DNA of 64,000 nt from positions 868,001 through 932,000 of the forward strand of contig CM073195.1 in assembly GCA_037042915.1 (NCBI GenBank). The letters are read 5' to 3'. This document shows, in pieces, positions 36,509 through 47,055 of this stretch. The notes below the pieces were generated by a model that was given only the letters and a program-made list of their open reading frames with translations, made no database searches and was not told where the DNA came from. Source of the DNA: Auricularia sp. M13 (Eukaryota > Basidiomycota > Agaricomycetes > Auriculariales > Auriculariaceae). A program made the translations under genes and the position numbers. The first letter of the stretch is position 1; each line of letters begins with the position of its first letter.

Positions 36509-38096
36509 ATGCCGCCCATGCCGCCGCGCGAGCTGCCCGGGCTCTACTGGGACGACGCCCGCCAGCGCTACTTCCCGCTCGCCTCGCGCCCGCGCCCCAG
36601 GCCGCATACAACGCTGCTGCCCGTCCATCCCGCCGACCACGCCCCGCGCATCCCCAGCGAGCCCCAGCCCCGTCTGCTGCGACGCGCCCGCTCGGCCCAG
36701 CGCCCCAACCGCGCTAGCGTCCGCCAGTGCGCATGTTCTGATGGCCATGGGTCGTCGGCGCTGACAACCCGCTAAGCGAACTGCTGGCCGGCCACTGGTC
36801 GCGCGCTACCTACTCCACCGACACAGCCCAGCTATCGACCGGCAGCCATGCAACCGCAACGGCCTTTGGCGTATGGACCATCGGCTTGCAATGCTGACAG
36901 CATGCTGAACGAGTCCAGGTCGTGCCAGACAACGCTGAAGACCACGGCCCAGCATTCGCGTTCGGCGCGTCAGACGGTGGCATCTTTGTCTCGCGTCCCG
37001 GTCGCGGCGCCCGGCGACGATGGCAGGCAATGCACTACATGCAGTCTCGCGTATGTCTGTCTGGTATGCAGTCCCACGCTCGCTCACTCTGCCCAGGTCT
37101 CAGCCGTGTGTGCTTCGGGCTCGGCCTGGATGTATGCACCCTCGTCGCGGCATCTATTTTTTCTTACGTCACCAGAACAACGAGCTTTGGCAGTCCATCC
37201 GAAATATACTTCAGCTCGACGCCCGTCGAAAGCGCGATCAGGTGGCCCACTACATATTCATACCTCAACCAGCCGCTGAACCATATCTTCCAGAACCGTC
37301 TGTCTCTCGTTCTCGCCGCGTGTCGTATGCGACGTCCGCGCAGCCCAGTTCGATGGCCGCTCAGTCGCCCTTGGTCCGTCTTTCCTCCTCGTTCCCGGGG
37401 ACGAACTGCTGAATTTCATTCTGGCCAGGTGGTGCCGGCGCCGTGACCCTCGTGGACGCCGAGGAAGGCCTCAAATCGTCCTTCCCGACAGGCTCAGACG
37501 TTCTCTCGCTCGTCTTCCCGCCGTCCTCCAACGAAATCATCGCCGGTGCGCGTGATGGAACCGTCAAGCTCTTCGACATCCGCCTCCCGCCTAAGCAGCA
37601 CTCGCCCGACCTCCTGCAGGGGCGCTTCGCCAGCAAGACTACGTCCGCCGCACACGTCCGCCGCGTACACGACTGGACGCTGGTCGTGGCAAGCTTGTCG
37701 GGCCATCTCGAGACGCACGATCTGCGCTTCATGCGCAGACGACTGCCGAGTGGCGAGGGCGCCGAACCGTTCATGGTCCTAAGAGGCCATGTTAACGCGT
37801 ACGCGATGAACCTGGTGCGCGTCCTCTCCCCACAGCAACACGCTTGTTTCTGACGAGACACGCAGCCCGTAGCGACAGATCCTGCAGAAGAATTCCTCTT
37901 TGCCGCGGGCCAGGACAGACGCGTGCGCATGTGGAGTCTGCGCACCGGCGAGCCTGTCTGCGCGACCGACGATCCGGCAGGCACTCACTTCCTCGACCAC
38001 GAGTTTGCGAGCCCGATCGTCGGCTTGCATCCTGACACTACAGATGGCAGGGGCTTATACGTCGTGTGCGAGAACGGGATCGTGCATTTCACGTGA
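36509..38096 (+). CDS. DCAF4-like WD40 protein (candidate CUL4-DDB1 substrate receptor)
   Basis: The start ATG 36509 reads MPPMPPRELPGLYWDDARQR, followed by YFPL; the PG(F/L)Y-x-D-x-x-x-x-RYF pattern is the N-terminal signature of DCAF4-type proteins. Introns join ASVR to HELLAGHW and ATAFG to VVPDNAEDHG. WD repeats follow: FAFGASDGGIFVS, TTSFGSPSEIYFSSTP, LSLVFPPSSNEIIAGARD, GTVKLFDIRLPPK, VVASLSGHLETHDLRFMRR, FAAGQDRRVRMWSLRTGEPV and a last strand pair GLYVVCENGIVHFT before the TGA at 38094. DCAF proteins bind DDB1 through WDxR or DWD-type motifs; LFDIR and THDLR are candidates here. Some exon borders between 37040 and 37440 are unresolved. DDB1 itself lies 3.7 kb away. Confidence 0.75.
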
Positions 38097-39437
38097 GAAG
38101 CCGCTGCGAGCAGAGGCATGTGCGCAAGCCCCCCCGCACTCGGTCCTCCCGTCTGGCGCGATGCGGCGGCAAGACACCGCGAGCTGCCTACGCGCATGCC
38201 TGCACATGCGGTAGCTCGGGGCAGGTCCTTCATCCACTTGTGCAATGGTTCTTGTGCATATACTACCCCTGAATACCTAGCACGCGTGGACCATGGGAGG
38301 AAGTTTTAGACGCCGATGGCGAATGCCCAGTTTACCCCGATCTTCATCTAACCCTCTACTTGCCGGATCGAGTTTCATCCGTCGTAGAGTCTCAACATTT
38401 GGCGGCATTCGCCGGTCGGTGGTCGCTCTTCCTACCCAATCGACGCCGCGTCATATCAGCATATTTTTCGTCATCCTTATGCTTCGGATTCTCTCTCCCC
38501 ACCTCAGCTACAGGCCGCGGCTCGAAACAACGACGATTATCAAGTCGTTGACCAGTCGGAACCCAAGTTCAGCTGACCCGCCTGCGTGCGTTTCAAAGCT
38601 TGGATCGTTGACTGTGATAATGACCTTCTGCGGCAGCCGTTACAACGGGCCACTCGTTGACCCACCCGAAATGCCAGACGCCATCAAAGTCGAACTCAAA
38701 AAGGATTACGATGCTACTACGGCTTTTACGTCCCCAATGCTGTGGTTGACTCCTTCGACAAGTTGGAGCAGCTTGTTCCCCCTGTTGGCACGCTCTCTCG
38801 GGACTGGAATGAGATGCGCAAGGGCGTAATCCTGCGCGAGGCGTCGGTCAAACTCGGCATATTTTCGTTCATGCGCTTCCAGCCGTCGGACGAATTATGG
38901 TTGGACGTTGACGATGATGTCGCTGCCTTTGCATCCTCGAAACGTCCGAATCAGAAGTGTTTACCCGCGGAGAAAATTAAGGAGCTGATGGGTGTGCTGG
39001 GACTCGAGGGAGAACCGAAGTGGATTCTGGCTTGGTCCTATTAGATAAGTCGTTACATATGCTCCTTAAAGTGTACATTTATTATTTCCCCTAATAAAAG
39101 GGGTCCCACACCAGTTTGAGTGTTTCTCACCAGTATAAAGAGTCGGCACATCACTTTTGACGTTCGGACATTCAGTCAGTGGACACACTTAGTCAGCAGT
39201 GCAAACACTCCCATCAGAGTGCCGACACTCCATCACACCAGGACAGGGCACAAGTATATTGACCCAGAATACTCTGTATCCACTGCAACCTTCGAGGAAT
39301 GCTGGACTCACAGACATCAATCGCTGCATCCTAACCCTGTACTTGCACCGCCAGCGGTCGCAGTATCTTTGTTCGGGATCTAGGTAACATACAAAAGATT
39401 CTAACTCTTGACACTGAATGAAACATGTTCTGTAGAT
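38097..39437. other. Region with one coding-like segment, otherwise no gene
   Basis: 1.3 kb between the DCAF4-like and UFD2 genes. It contains the plus-strand segment described separately (38700-39044). 39040-39437 is AT-rich and has no coding potential that I can see. Confidence 0.4.
38700..39044 (+). CDS. Hypothetical protein, 3' exon only
   Basis: An open frame ending TAG at 39042-39044 with the composition of a real protein: YYGFYVPNAVVDSFDKLEQL, then LVPPVGTLSRDWNEMRKG, MRFQPSDELWLDVDDDV and a C-terminus EPKWILAWSY. It has no ATG of its own at a sensible place, so it should be the last exon of a spliced gene. The 5' part between 38290 and 38700 could not be assembled; candidate exon material there (MPDAIKVELKKDYD) is in another frame. 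It resembles no family I recognise. Alternatives are a gene fragment or decayed gene. Confidence 0.4.
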   Translation, partial: KGLRCYYGFYVPNAVVDSFDKLEQLVPPVGTLSRDWNEMRKGVILREASVKLGIFSFMRFQPSDELWLDVDDDVAAFASSKRPNQKCLPAEKIKELMGVLGLEGEPKWILAWSY

Positions 39438-42400
39438 TCAGGCGTCGGCCATGACCTGGTCTTCCTGCTGCTGCCGCTGCGACGCAGCGGCTGCTTCGCG
39501 CTTCTTCTGCCGCGCCTCCTGGAGGAAGGACTGGATTTGCGCCTTGAGCTCGACATCTATCGAAATCCATGAGTTATGAGCCGCATCGCATGACTTTGTA
39601 CGCACTTGGTACGCAGTCCTCGATTTTGAGCGGTACGCGGTTGAACGGGTCGCTTGGGTCCGAGAGCAAGTGCGCCTTGATGGTCGACAGGTCGATATTG
39701 GTCTTCGACGACGGCAGGATGACAGGGTCCTTCATGAGGGTGTACATGAGCGGGTCTGCGCCAACCCGCGTTAAATTCGATATCACAATGACGATGTAGG
39801 GCGAGAACGAAATGCGTACCAAGGAACTCGTCCGGGATCTCGCCGACATCGTCCTCTTCCTGGATGGTGAGCTTCATCGCCTCGACCTTCTCCACGAACA
39901 GCACAAACTGCTCAATCTCCGACTCGGGCTTGAGCACGTAGCGCTTCGCGACGGCTGCGGCGTGCAAAAACGTCTTTCGGCTGTAACTGCGGCCTTCGTT
40001 CGCCACGGCCCTGATAAACTCGGGCTCCTCGCTCAGATTCAAGAAGACGTCCATGATCTCGGCAAGCAGCTCGCGCGGGCGGAATCGGTATTTCTTCTCC
40101 ATGTCCTTGACCTTCAGGTTACCAGATCGCGGGCCAGCCATCGTCTCGAGGTTATACGCGAGCATGGCCGCGAGGCGCTCGACGATCTCGCCCCTGGTGA
40201 ACGGCGCGCGCGTCTGGAGCGTGAACTTCTTGAAGAGGCCGAGGTTAATGTTCGACAGCTCGATGAAGAACGGCACGCCATCCTGCAACTGCTTCAGCCG
40301 GCTCTGCTTGTCGTTCCGCTCGTTCTCCGGCCGCGCTGCCCACTCCTCCGTGTTGGCCATTTCCTGCTCCAGCGTGTAGATCTCCGACAGCTTCCCAATC
40401 GACTCGTCCAGCGCAAACGTCGTGTCGTTCATCAGCAGGTTGATCAACCGGGGGAAGAAAGAATGGTCCCTATGAACAGTTGGAGGGCAATTGCTGGGAG
40501 CGTTGTTCACACATACTCTGATACGGTCTCCAAAGCCTTCCGGTGGACTGGGTTATCCCACATCTGTTGTAAGATATGCGATATACTCCGCCTGCAACCA
40601 AGATTAAAACTTCATGGATTGAAAGACGCATATCATACCGATAGTCTGTATTAAAGTTAGCCGTGTACAAGACCAGGCGCGTCCTATGGTACGCACTGAA
40701 TTTGTCCCAGAATTGCGTATGGGTTCCCGTCATCTCAACCTCAACGTAGAAATTGAGCATCGTGCGCATAAGATGTTTGAGTGCGATGGGGTTAGTGTTG
40801 ATGAGGTCGCTGAAGAGACCGACGTTGCGCGACTGCCCCCAACCGTCCGTACCAAGGAACAGAATCTGCTCGGATGTGCGCGGTGAGCCAAAGGGTTTGG
40901 CAGCCTGGTAAACGGCCAACGTACCTGCACGCAGTCCGTCTTGATGTAAGGACTATGGATGTACCATGTCGATGTCAAGAAAGTCAACAGGAACTCGAGG
41001 ATTTCCTTCTGCGCCAGGGCGTTGATCATTTCCGGCTTGACTCTGTGCAAAGCATCAGTCTAAAGCTACGAGTTGTGAGCGAATGTACTCACTGCAGCAA
41101 GTGCGTCACGGGTTTAAGGATGATCTCGAAAAAGAGCTCCGGCAGGTTCGCAAATGCTGGGTTGACCTCCTTTGGCAGAGGCAACCTATTCATTTTTGCT
41201 GTCAGCACAAAAGTCCAATAGACCGGTGACAGCTTACTCGATTTGCTGAGCCGGGAAGAGTGTGTCGGGTCGACAATTCGAGTGAGCCATGCAGCTGTGA
41301 AACCGCCGAAAGTGAGGATACGAAAAACCATGTCCGGCTCGAGCAGCTGCACGTGCATGGTAATCAGGTACGAGGAGAATACCGACACAAGCTCTTTGAG
41401 CTTGCGAAGATCCTCCTCAGTGCCCTCCTGCAAGCAATGTAAGTATATTGCAGCGCACGCAACGGTCGCACGCGCACATCACGTCCAGACTGGATGTCCG
41501 CGATATGGCGCCGGTATTCGCCTATCTTCTTCTGACACTGCTCGTAGCGGGCGATTGCACGCTGGTACCCGAGATTCGTGTAGACGGCGGTCAGGATAGA
41601 ATATCTCAGTGATGAAATTGGCTGGGGCTGCAGAACTCATGAGAAGCTGAAACATCGAGGCAGAAAAAAAACAGACAACCTGTCGGTGCAGCGAGGGTTT
41701 TCTTCCATTCAGCAGTCTGGTCGCTAGTCGCGTTCAGCTTGGTCTCCTCAGATACATTGATGCGGTCTGAATGGGCAAGATACGTTGGATCGATGCGGTC
41801 GAGCTACGGGATCCATGAAGACGCGAACTTCTCTACTGGCAGAATAGACAGTACCTTTGAGTATTTGGAGTCCATGAAAGGCTCGGAGAATCGCAGAAGC
41901 ACGGCATTGATATTCAAGAAGAATCCGTCGGTCGCCACTGTGGCTGGGTTCACCTAACTTACGGTCAGTATATCCGACTAAACGCAAGAAAAAGACCAGT
42001 AAATCTGCATACATGACTGCCCTGCCTTTTCCAGTTGGCATTGACAATGCGCGAGAACAATTTCAGTACTGCCTCGCGCGAGTCCGGCGAAGCGCGAACG
42101 AGAGCATTGAAAATCTGGAATAGCGAAGTCTGCAGCAGAGTCAGCAGAGGTTAGCATAGAGACTATCTGCGCACCTGTAACGCTACAAGAGTGCCCCGAA
42201 GACTAGCATTGGAAGATTCGACATCTTGGTGTGTTCGTTTCTCAGGTTCAGAGAAATATGTCTTCGGTATTTCAGGCTGATACACATTAGTGTTGAACAT
42301 GCATGATATGCTCCAGGAAGCGCACCCATTCCATTGGCATGATATGCAGCCTCAGAAGCGGACCCATGAGGCACCCAAACTCGAACTGAGGTCCGGTAAG

Positions 42401-43766
42401 CCCGTCTGGACACCAGCGTGGCAGCCTTGTGATCATGGCGGCGACAGGCTTGCTGGAAACGAGAACCTCGAGCGCAGATACAGCCTGACGCCAGGCAGAG
42501 TCACCACCACCGAGTCCTTCCTTGCGAAGCAAGGCAGGGTTCTTCCAGGCAATGAGCTCCACAACGGGACCAAGGACATCCTCAAGACCATCGTCTTCAA
42601 ATCGGCGCCCAAGGTCCCCGATGAATACTTCGATGTCTCCTGGCGGCAGAAGTATTGCGCTTCCAACTGACAGCAGATGGCCCGTGAAGGACGAAACCTT
42701 CATCAGAGCATCTACGAGCTCGACATGTCCCGTTGGTCGACTGAAGCATCAGGTCAGACAGTACTACATCCTACCGTGAGATTACGCACGTGCTGCCCTG
42801 AGGGAACATGTCCGGGCTTTGCAGGGTCAAGCCCACATAGCTGACGATAAGATCGCGAAGCTTGTCGAGGACAGGCATCGCCGTGGCCACGTCGTCTTTG
42901 CTGTAACCCTAGATTCTTCCGCTCAGCAAAGTGGAAGGCGGGAGTGCATTGTGGTAATTGCCTTCTTGATCAGCGCGGGACGTGCTGCATTGACGCGTTT
43001 CCAGCACCCAACGAGATACTCGAACACGGTTTGGTCGCTCGGTAGGGACGCAGCAACCTGCAGAATCTCTGGGTCATCCCTGCGTAGGTTCTTGTTAGAG
43101 TTTCTTGAGGACATATGGCGGTCAAACGCACGACATAACGTTTGGATCCAGCTCGAGACGCGATATAAGCAACTGGTCTACGATGTCCTCGTCGAGTCGT
43201 AAAGGCTTGCTGGGGTCTACACGGTATTTCACAATGGGGCACAGAATAGCGAAGTGGTTGCGCACCTGAAGAACGCAGGTCCTCCGCGAGGCCCTTGAGC
43301 CACACGACATTCCATCCTTCGTGTTCTGCAGTGTCTCTCTGAAGCGCCAGTAGCAAGTAAGCAACGTGACAGGCTGGGTCATAAGGTAAGGCTCACATCC
43401 AGAGTCACGTTGAGCACGTGGCCAATCGTGTCGTGTGCCCACTGTGCCAGGTCGAATTTTGGTGGTGCGGCCGGAGTCGACGGCTTGCGGGCTTGCGACG
43501 GCTGTGGCGTAGGCACAGGCGCTACAGGCGCAATCACTTTGCGCGGGGTCGGCATCAAAGCTACGCGTGGCGGCGCCGGCGCTGGCGAGGGCGCGGCTGA
43601 ACCGGAGGGCGTCGATGAGGACGATGCTGAGGCTGACGCGTTTCCGAGCTTTGCGAGGCGTTTAAGACGGATCTGAAGCAGGGTGAGCCTGTAGACTCCT
43701 CCAGCGACGTGTATTTACGCGGTCTGCATCGTCCGCGGGCGTAGAGGGAGCGTTGGGATCCGACAT
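39438..43766 (-). CDS. UFD2: UFD2-type ubiquitin chain elongation factor E4 (U-box)
   Basis: The start is ATG 43766 ([16 protein letters not shown]); an early intron joins it to [13 protein letters not shown], the usual UFD2 opening. A Pro/Ala-rich linker precedes [20 protein letters not shown]. The core has many short introns; recognisable blocks are [75 protein letters not shown] and [20 protein letters not shown]. The C-terminal U-box reads [33 protein letters not shown] and KIEDCVP, followed by a Gln-rich tail ending at 39438. UFD2 extends ubiquitin chains on substrates with the Cdc48 machinery in nucleus and cytosol. Not every internal exon border was verified, but the domain order is complete. 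Confidence 0.92.
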
Positions 43767-44077
43767 GGTCGCGGTGGCGTTGGAATGGTGGTTCGCATCT
43801 GGCCGACTTTCCCCTCATACATAGTTGCTATATTATATAATCTTATTGTTTTTCCCCGTGGAACTCAGGCAACTGCTGGCATCGAGGGTAGGGCATAAGA
43901 GAACGTCGGGAAATGTACAAGTTTTCACGCCCATGAAGGCATATGTTAACACGAGTCTTCGATCAATATAAGTACCGTATCAGGCTCGTACATTTTGCTG
44001 ATCGTGGTCTGAACTAAGCTCAGCTTGCCACAGCTAGAAGCAGCGATGATTAGCATATTCATCGCGCCGTAGAAATT
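43767..44077. other. Intergenic (UFD2 promoter / SOD 3' end)
   Basis: 311 bp, AT-rich, between tandem minus-strand genes. No gene seen. Confidence 0.45.
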
Positions 44078-44936
44078 TCACAGACCAATGACACCGCAGG
44101 CATCGCGGCCTCCAGCGTTACCCGTTTTCTTGGAGTCGGGACTTCCTCCCCTCCCAAGATCATCGGTTCCCTAAACACAGCGTTATACACAGTCGATCAT
44201 GCGCCTGCGAGAGCAAGCTCACGTCATGGACTACAATCGCACGACTGCAACCGAGAGAGGTACTGTAAGTGAGAGTCAAATAGAACACGAGGATACACTG
44301 ACCCTAATATGCTGAAGGGTCCATTCAAAGTTAACTGTGAATCCTCAATGCTGAGGTCCACGGTGCCAGCGTCGTCACTCAGAACGTTTCCCAGGTCACC
44401 TAATACACGGTTCAATGAAATCGCAGCTGTAGTGTCGCGCGAAGACGAATACCCACCTACGTGTCGGTCCTTATCGTTTGGGGCACCATGGTTGCGTCCA
44501 AACGGATTGAAGTGGGCCCCAGCCCCGGCACATCCGTCAGAGATATCTCCAAATTGACTGCACACTTCTCAGAGCAGAAATTCTTGAGTTAAATGCGACG
44601 CACTGGACGTGGAACCCGCGCAAAACGCCGGCCTTCAGCCCCTTCAACTGGCCAGTAACTTGTACCGGTGACGTCGCCTGCGGCTGAGAGAGCGTGACGG
44701 TGCCCGTAACCTTGCCATTCAGCACCGCGACAGCCTAAAGCAAGCTCATTGAGCGAAGATATCGTCGGCGAAAATGCCTCAATCCATACCTTCGTGACGC
44801 GCGCCGCCTCTGCTTCGGGCGACCGTGCCCCAGAGGCGCTCCCAGAGCTGAAGTACCACAACGACACGAGGAAGACCACGACGAGACAGATCAGCAAAGG
44901 TCGCCGTGAGCTTTGTTTCTGCTCCGGATGCTCCAT
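44078..44936 (-). CDS. Cu/Zn superoxide dismutase with N-terminal membrane anchor
   Basis: Six exons (44790-44936, 44604-44734, 44457-44557, 44303-44399, 44223-44244, 44078-44170) give 196 residues. After [12 protein letters not shown] comes a hydrophobic segment [16 protein letters not shown] and a Ser/Gly/Ala linker, then a full SOD fold beginning [18 protein letters not shown]. Metal ligands are present: GFHVHQFGD (Cu His pair), AHFNP and [16 protein letters not shown] (Cu/Zn bridging and Zn ligands), and [16 protein letters not shown]. The disulphide cysteines sit in [12 protein letters not shown] and [13 protein letters not shown]. Several motifs, such as HVH, exist only after splicing, which confirms the exons. 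The anchor implies a type II membrane or secretory location, unlike cytosolic SOD1. The hydrophobic segment could alternatively be cleaved as a signal peptide. Confidence 0.92.
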
Positions 44937-45340
44937 GGTCGCAGTTCAGGTTCAAGCGCCAGTCAAGTTCACGCGTCACATCGGAGCAAGTAATGGCGTG
45001 CTTCTATACAAGGCATGCGACAGCGCGTGGGCGGTTCGGGTCGGAAAGACATCATTTACCGGGCATGGATCCGTCAGCGCGTCAGCGTCCGATAACGACG
45101 GGCAGTTGCAAGGTTTGCAACTGTACCGTCTTTCACGAGCATAAAAATCCTTCATTGTTGGGGATAGTGTACTAGGTAACCAGCGCCACATTATCACGCC
45201 CTCCACATCAACGTTGAACATGGCCGCCGGCCAGGTATACCGGCAAGTACGCGCACCCTCGTTTTGGGATAATGATTCGGCACGGCGAACACCACCCCGC
45301 ACGCAGACACGTCTCCTCTTCGCTATCGCACCCAGTTCCT
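44937..45340. other. Intergenic (SOD promoter / Sec61 3' end)
   Basis: 404 bp between tandem minus-strand genes. Plus-strand ORFs here are antisense or chance. No gene seen. Confidence 0.45.
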
Positions 45341-47055
45341 TTACATGATCAAGTCGCCCAGCGCAGCCATGTTCGGGTCGGCGCTCTCGCGCATGCCAAT
45401 TTCCCAGTCTGCGAGTGATTATCATCAGCGCAAGTGGGCAAGTGCAGATGATGAAGACGTACAGCTGTAGATGATGGTGACAGCCATGAGGATACCAGTG
45501 CCGCTACCCAGGGCGCCCATAAGGTCTGCGGTGACGGAGAGAAGTCCGAGAACGGCGCCACCGAAAGCAGCGGCAGTCGGGATGACGCGCTTGAGCTCCT
45601 TGTACATGGACTGCTCACGGTGACCAGCCATGACCTAACGAAGGGTCAGCAACGGCAGACCAAGAGAAATAACAGCGACATGCCATCTGCTGTTCCTTGA
45701 GCTGACGAGCGACCTCGCGGGGCCAGAGCCAGAAACCTCAATCCAGGTCTTGCTGAAAAGCGCGCAGGCAGAGATGATGAAGAGGATGTAGACGGCGGTG
45801 TGAAGCGGGTCGAAGAGGGCAGCCTTGACGGTGTGGGGCGGCGACATGTAGTACGCGATGCCGGAAATGGCCTGCATCTGGCTCGAGTCCTCGAGCGGCT
45901 CCCAGGTCCCGAGCAGGCGGACGAAGATGTTGTCCGGGAAACGCTGCCAGAGCATCTGCGAGATGATGAAGACGTTGGAGGTGAGCGCGCTTCCAGCATG
46001 ATGGGCATGTTGCTCGTGTAGAAGAGCTTGACGGGGTAGCTGCCGCGCTGGCCGCGGAAGCGGTTGCTCTTGACGGGGATCTCAATGCGGAAGCCCTGCA
46101 GGTAGATGACGGCGGCGAAACAACGACGGTCGCGAACAGGTTCATGATGTTCGGAAGACGGTCGCGCCAGAGGGCCTCCTTGAGCGCGCGCGACTTGTCG
46201 TTCCAGGTGAAGAGGAGATGGAAGAGCGCGATAATAGCACCCTCGAACTCCGGGCCACGGCCAGTGTTGACAGTCGTGGGCGAGAATGCCTTCCAGACGA
46301 TAGACTCGCAAATGTTGGTCGCAATGAAGAGCGAAATGCCGGATCCGAGACCGTAACCCTTCTGGAGCAGCTCATCGAGCAGAATAACAATGAGGGCAGA
46401 GGCGACGAGCTGGACAATGAGGAGGAGACAGACACCAGCACCAATATCCTTGGGCTGGCCGTAGAGACCCGAGAGGACGTAGACGATAGCCTGGCCGAAG
46501 GCAATGATGAGAGCAAAGACTGTTAAAGCGGAGGGCATCCATGTGAGCTCTATACGACTGCATTGACTGTGCGAAACGAGACGTACGCTTTTGGGCACCG
46601 CCAAAGAGCGCGCGGTCGTCCTTGAGGTTGAAGTCGACTTCGATGAGGTTGGCGCCAGCGAGGAGCTGCATGATCATGCCCGAGGTGACAATGGGGGTGA
46701 TACCCAGCTCCATGAGCGTGCCTCTGTTAGACGCAAGGATTGCGCGCATCCAGTACAGCGGGTCTGACGAGTCGGAGGACATGATGCCATATAGCGGCAC
46801 TTGCGAGCAAACCAGGTAGATGAGCAGCGTGACGGCGGTCCATAATACTTTTTGGTTGAACGGCACCTGCGCAGGGCGAGCGTCAGCGGGTCAGGCGCGA
46901 AATAGCAGGCGCTAACGCACTTTGCGTTCCGGGGACGAGACTTCAGGGAGAATTGGCAGGAATGGCCGGACCAGGTTGAGGAAACGAACTGCAAACGAGC
47001 CAGACAGTGAGCGCGCCGTCCCGGGCAGCTAGAAGACGCGCTTACATCCACTCAT
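45341..47055 (-). CDS. SEC61: Sec61 alpha, ER protein-translocation channel
   Basis: The start is ATG 47055; the stop is TAA at 45341. Exon 1 encodes MSG, then [17 protein letters not shown] and [20 protein letters not shown]. All landmarks of the ten-helix channel follow: [114 protein letters not shown] and a C-terminus [17 protein letters not shown]. The reading frame is broken three times, each repairable by one base at a short homopolymer: about 46118-46120 (before [10 protein letters not shown]), 45991-45992 (MLE/SALTSN) and 45719-45722 ([17 protein letters not shown]). The intron at 45635-45683 uses a GC donor (GCATGT). The otherwise perfect conservation suggests sequence errors and not a pseudogene. 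Confidence 0.9.

Noticed and set aside
39812-40654. Plus-strand ORF of 280 codons
   Set aside because: Antisense shadow of UFD2 core exons; composition (Leu/Arg/His) is that of a reverse-complement frame.
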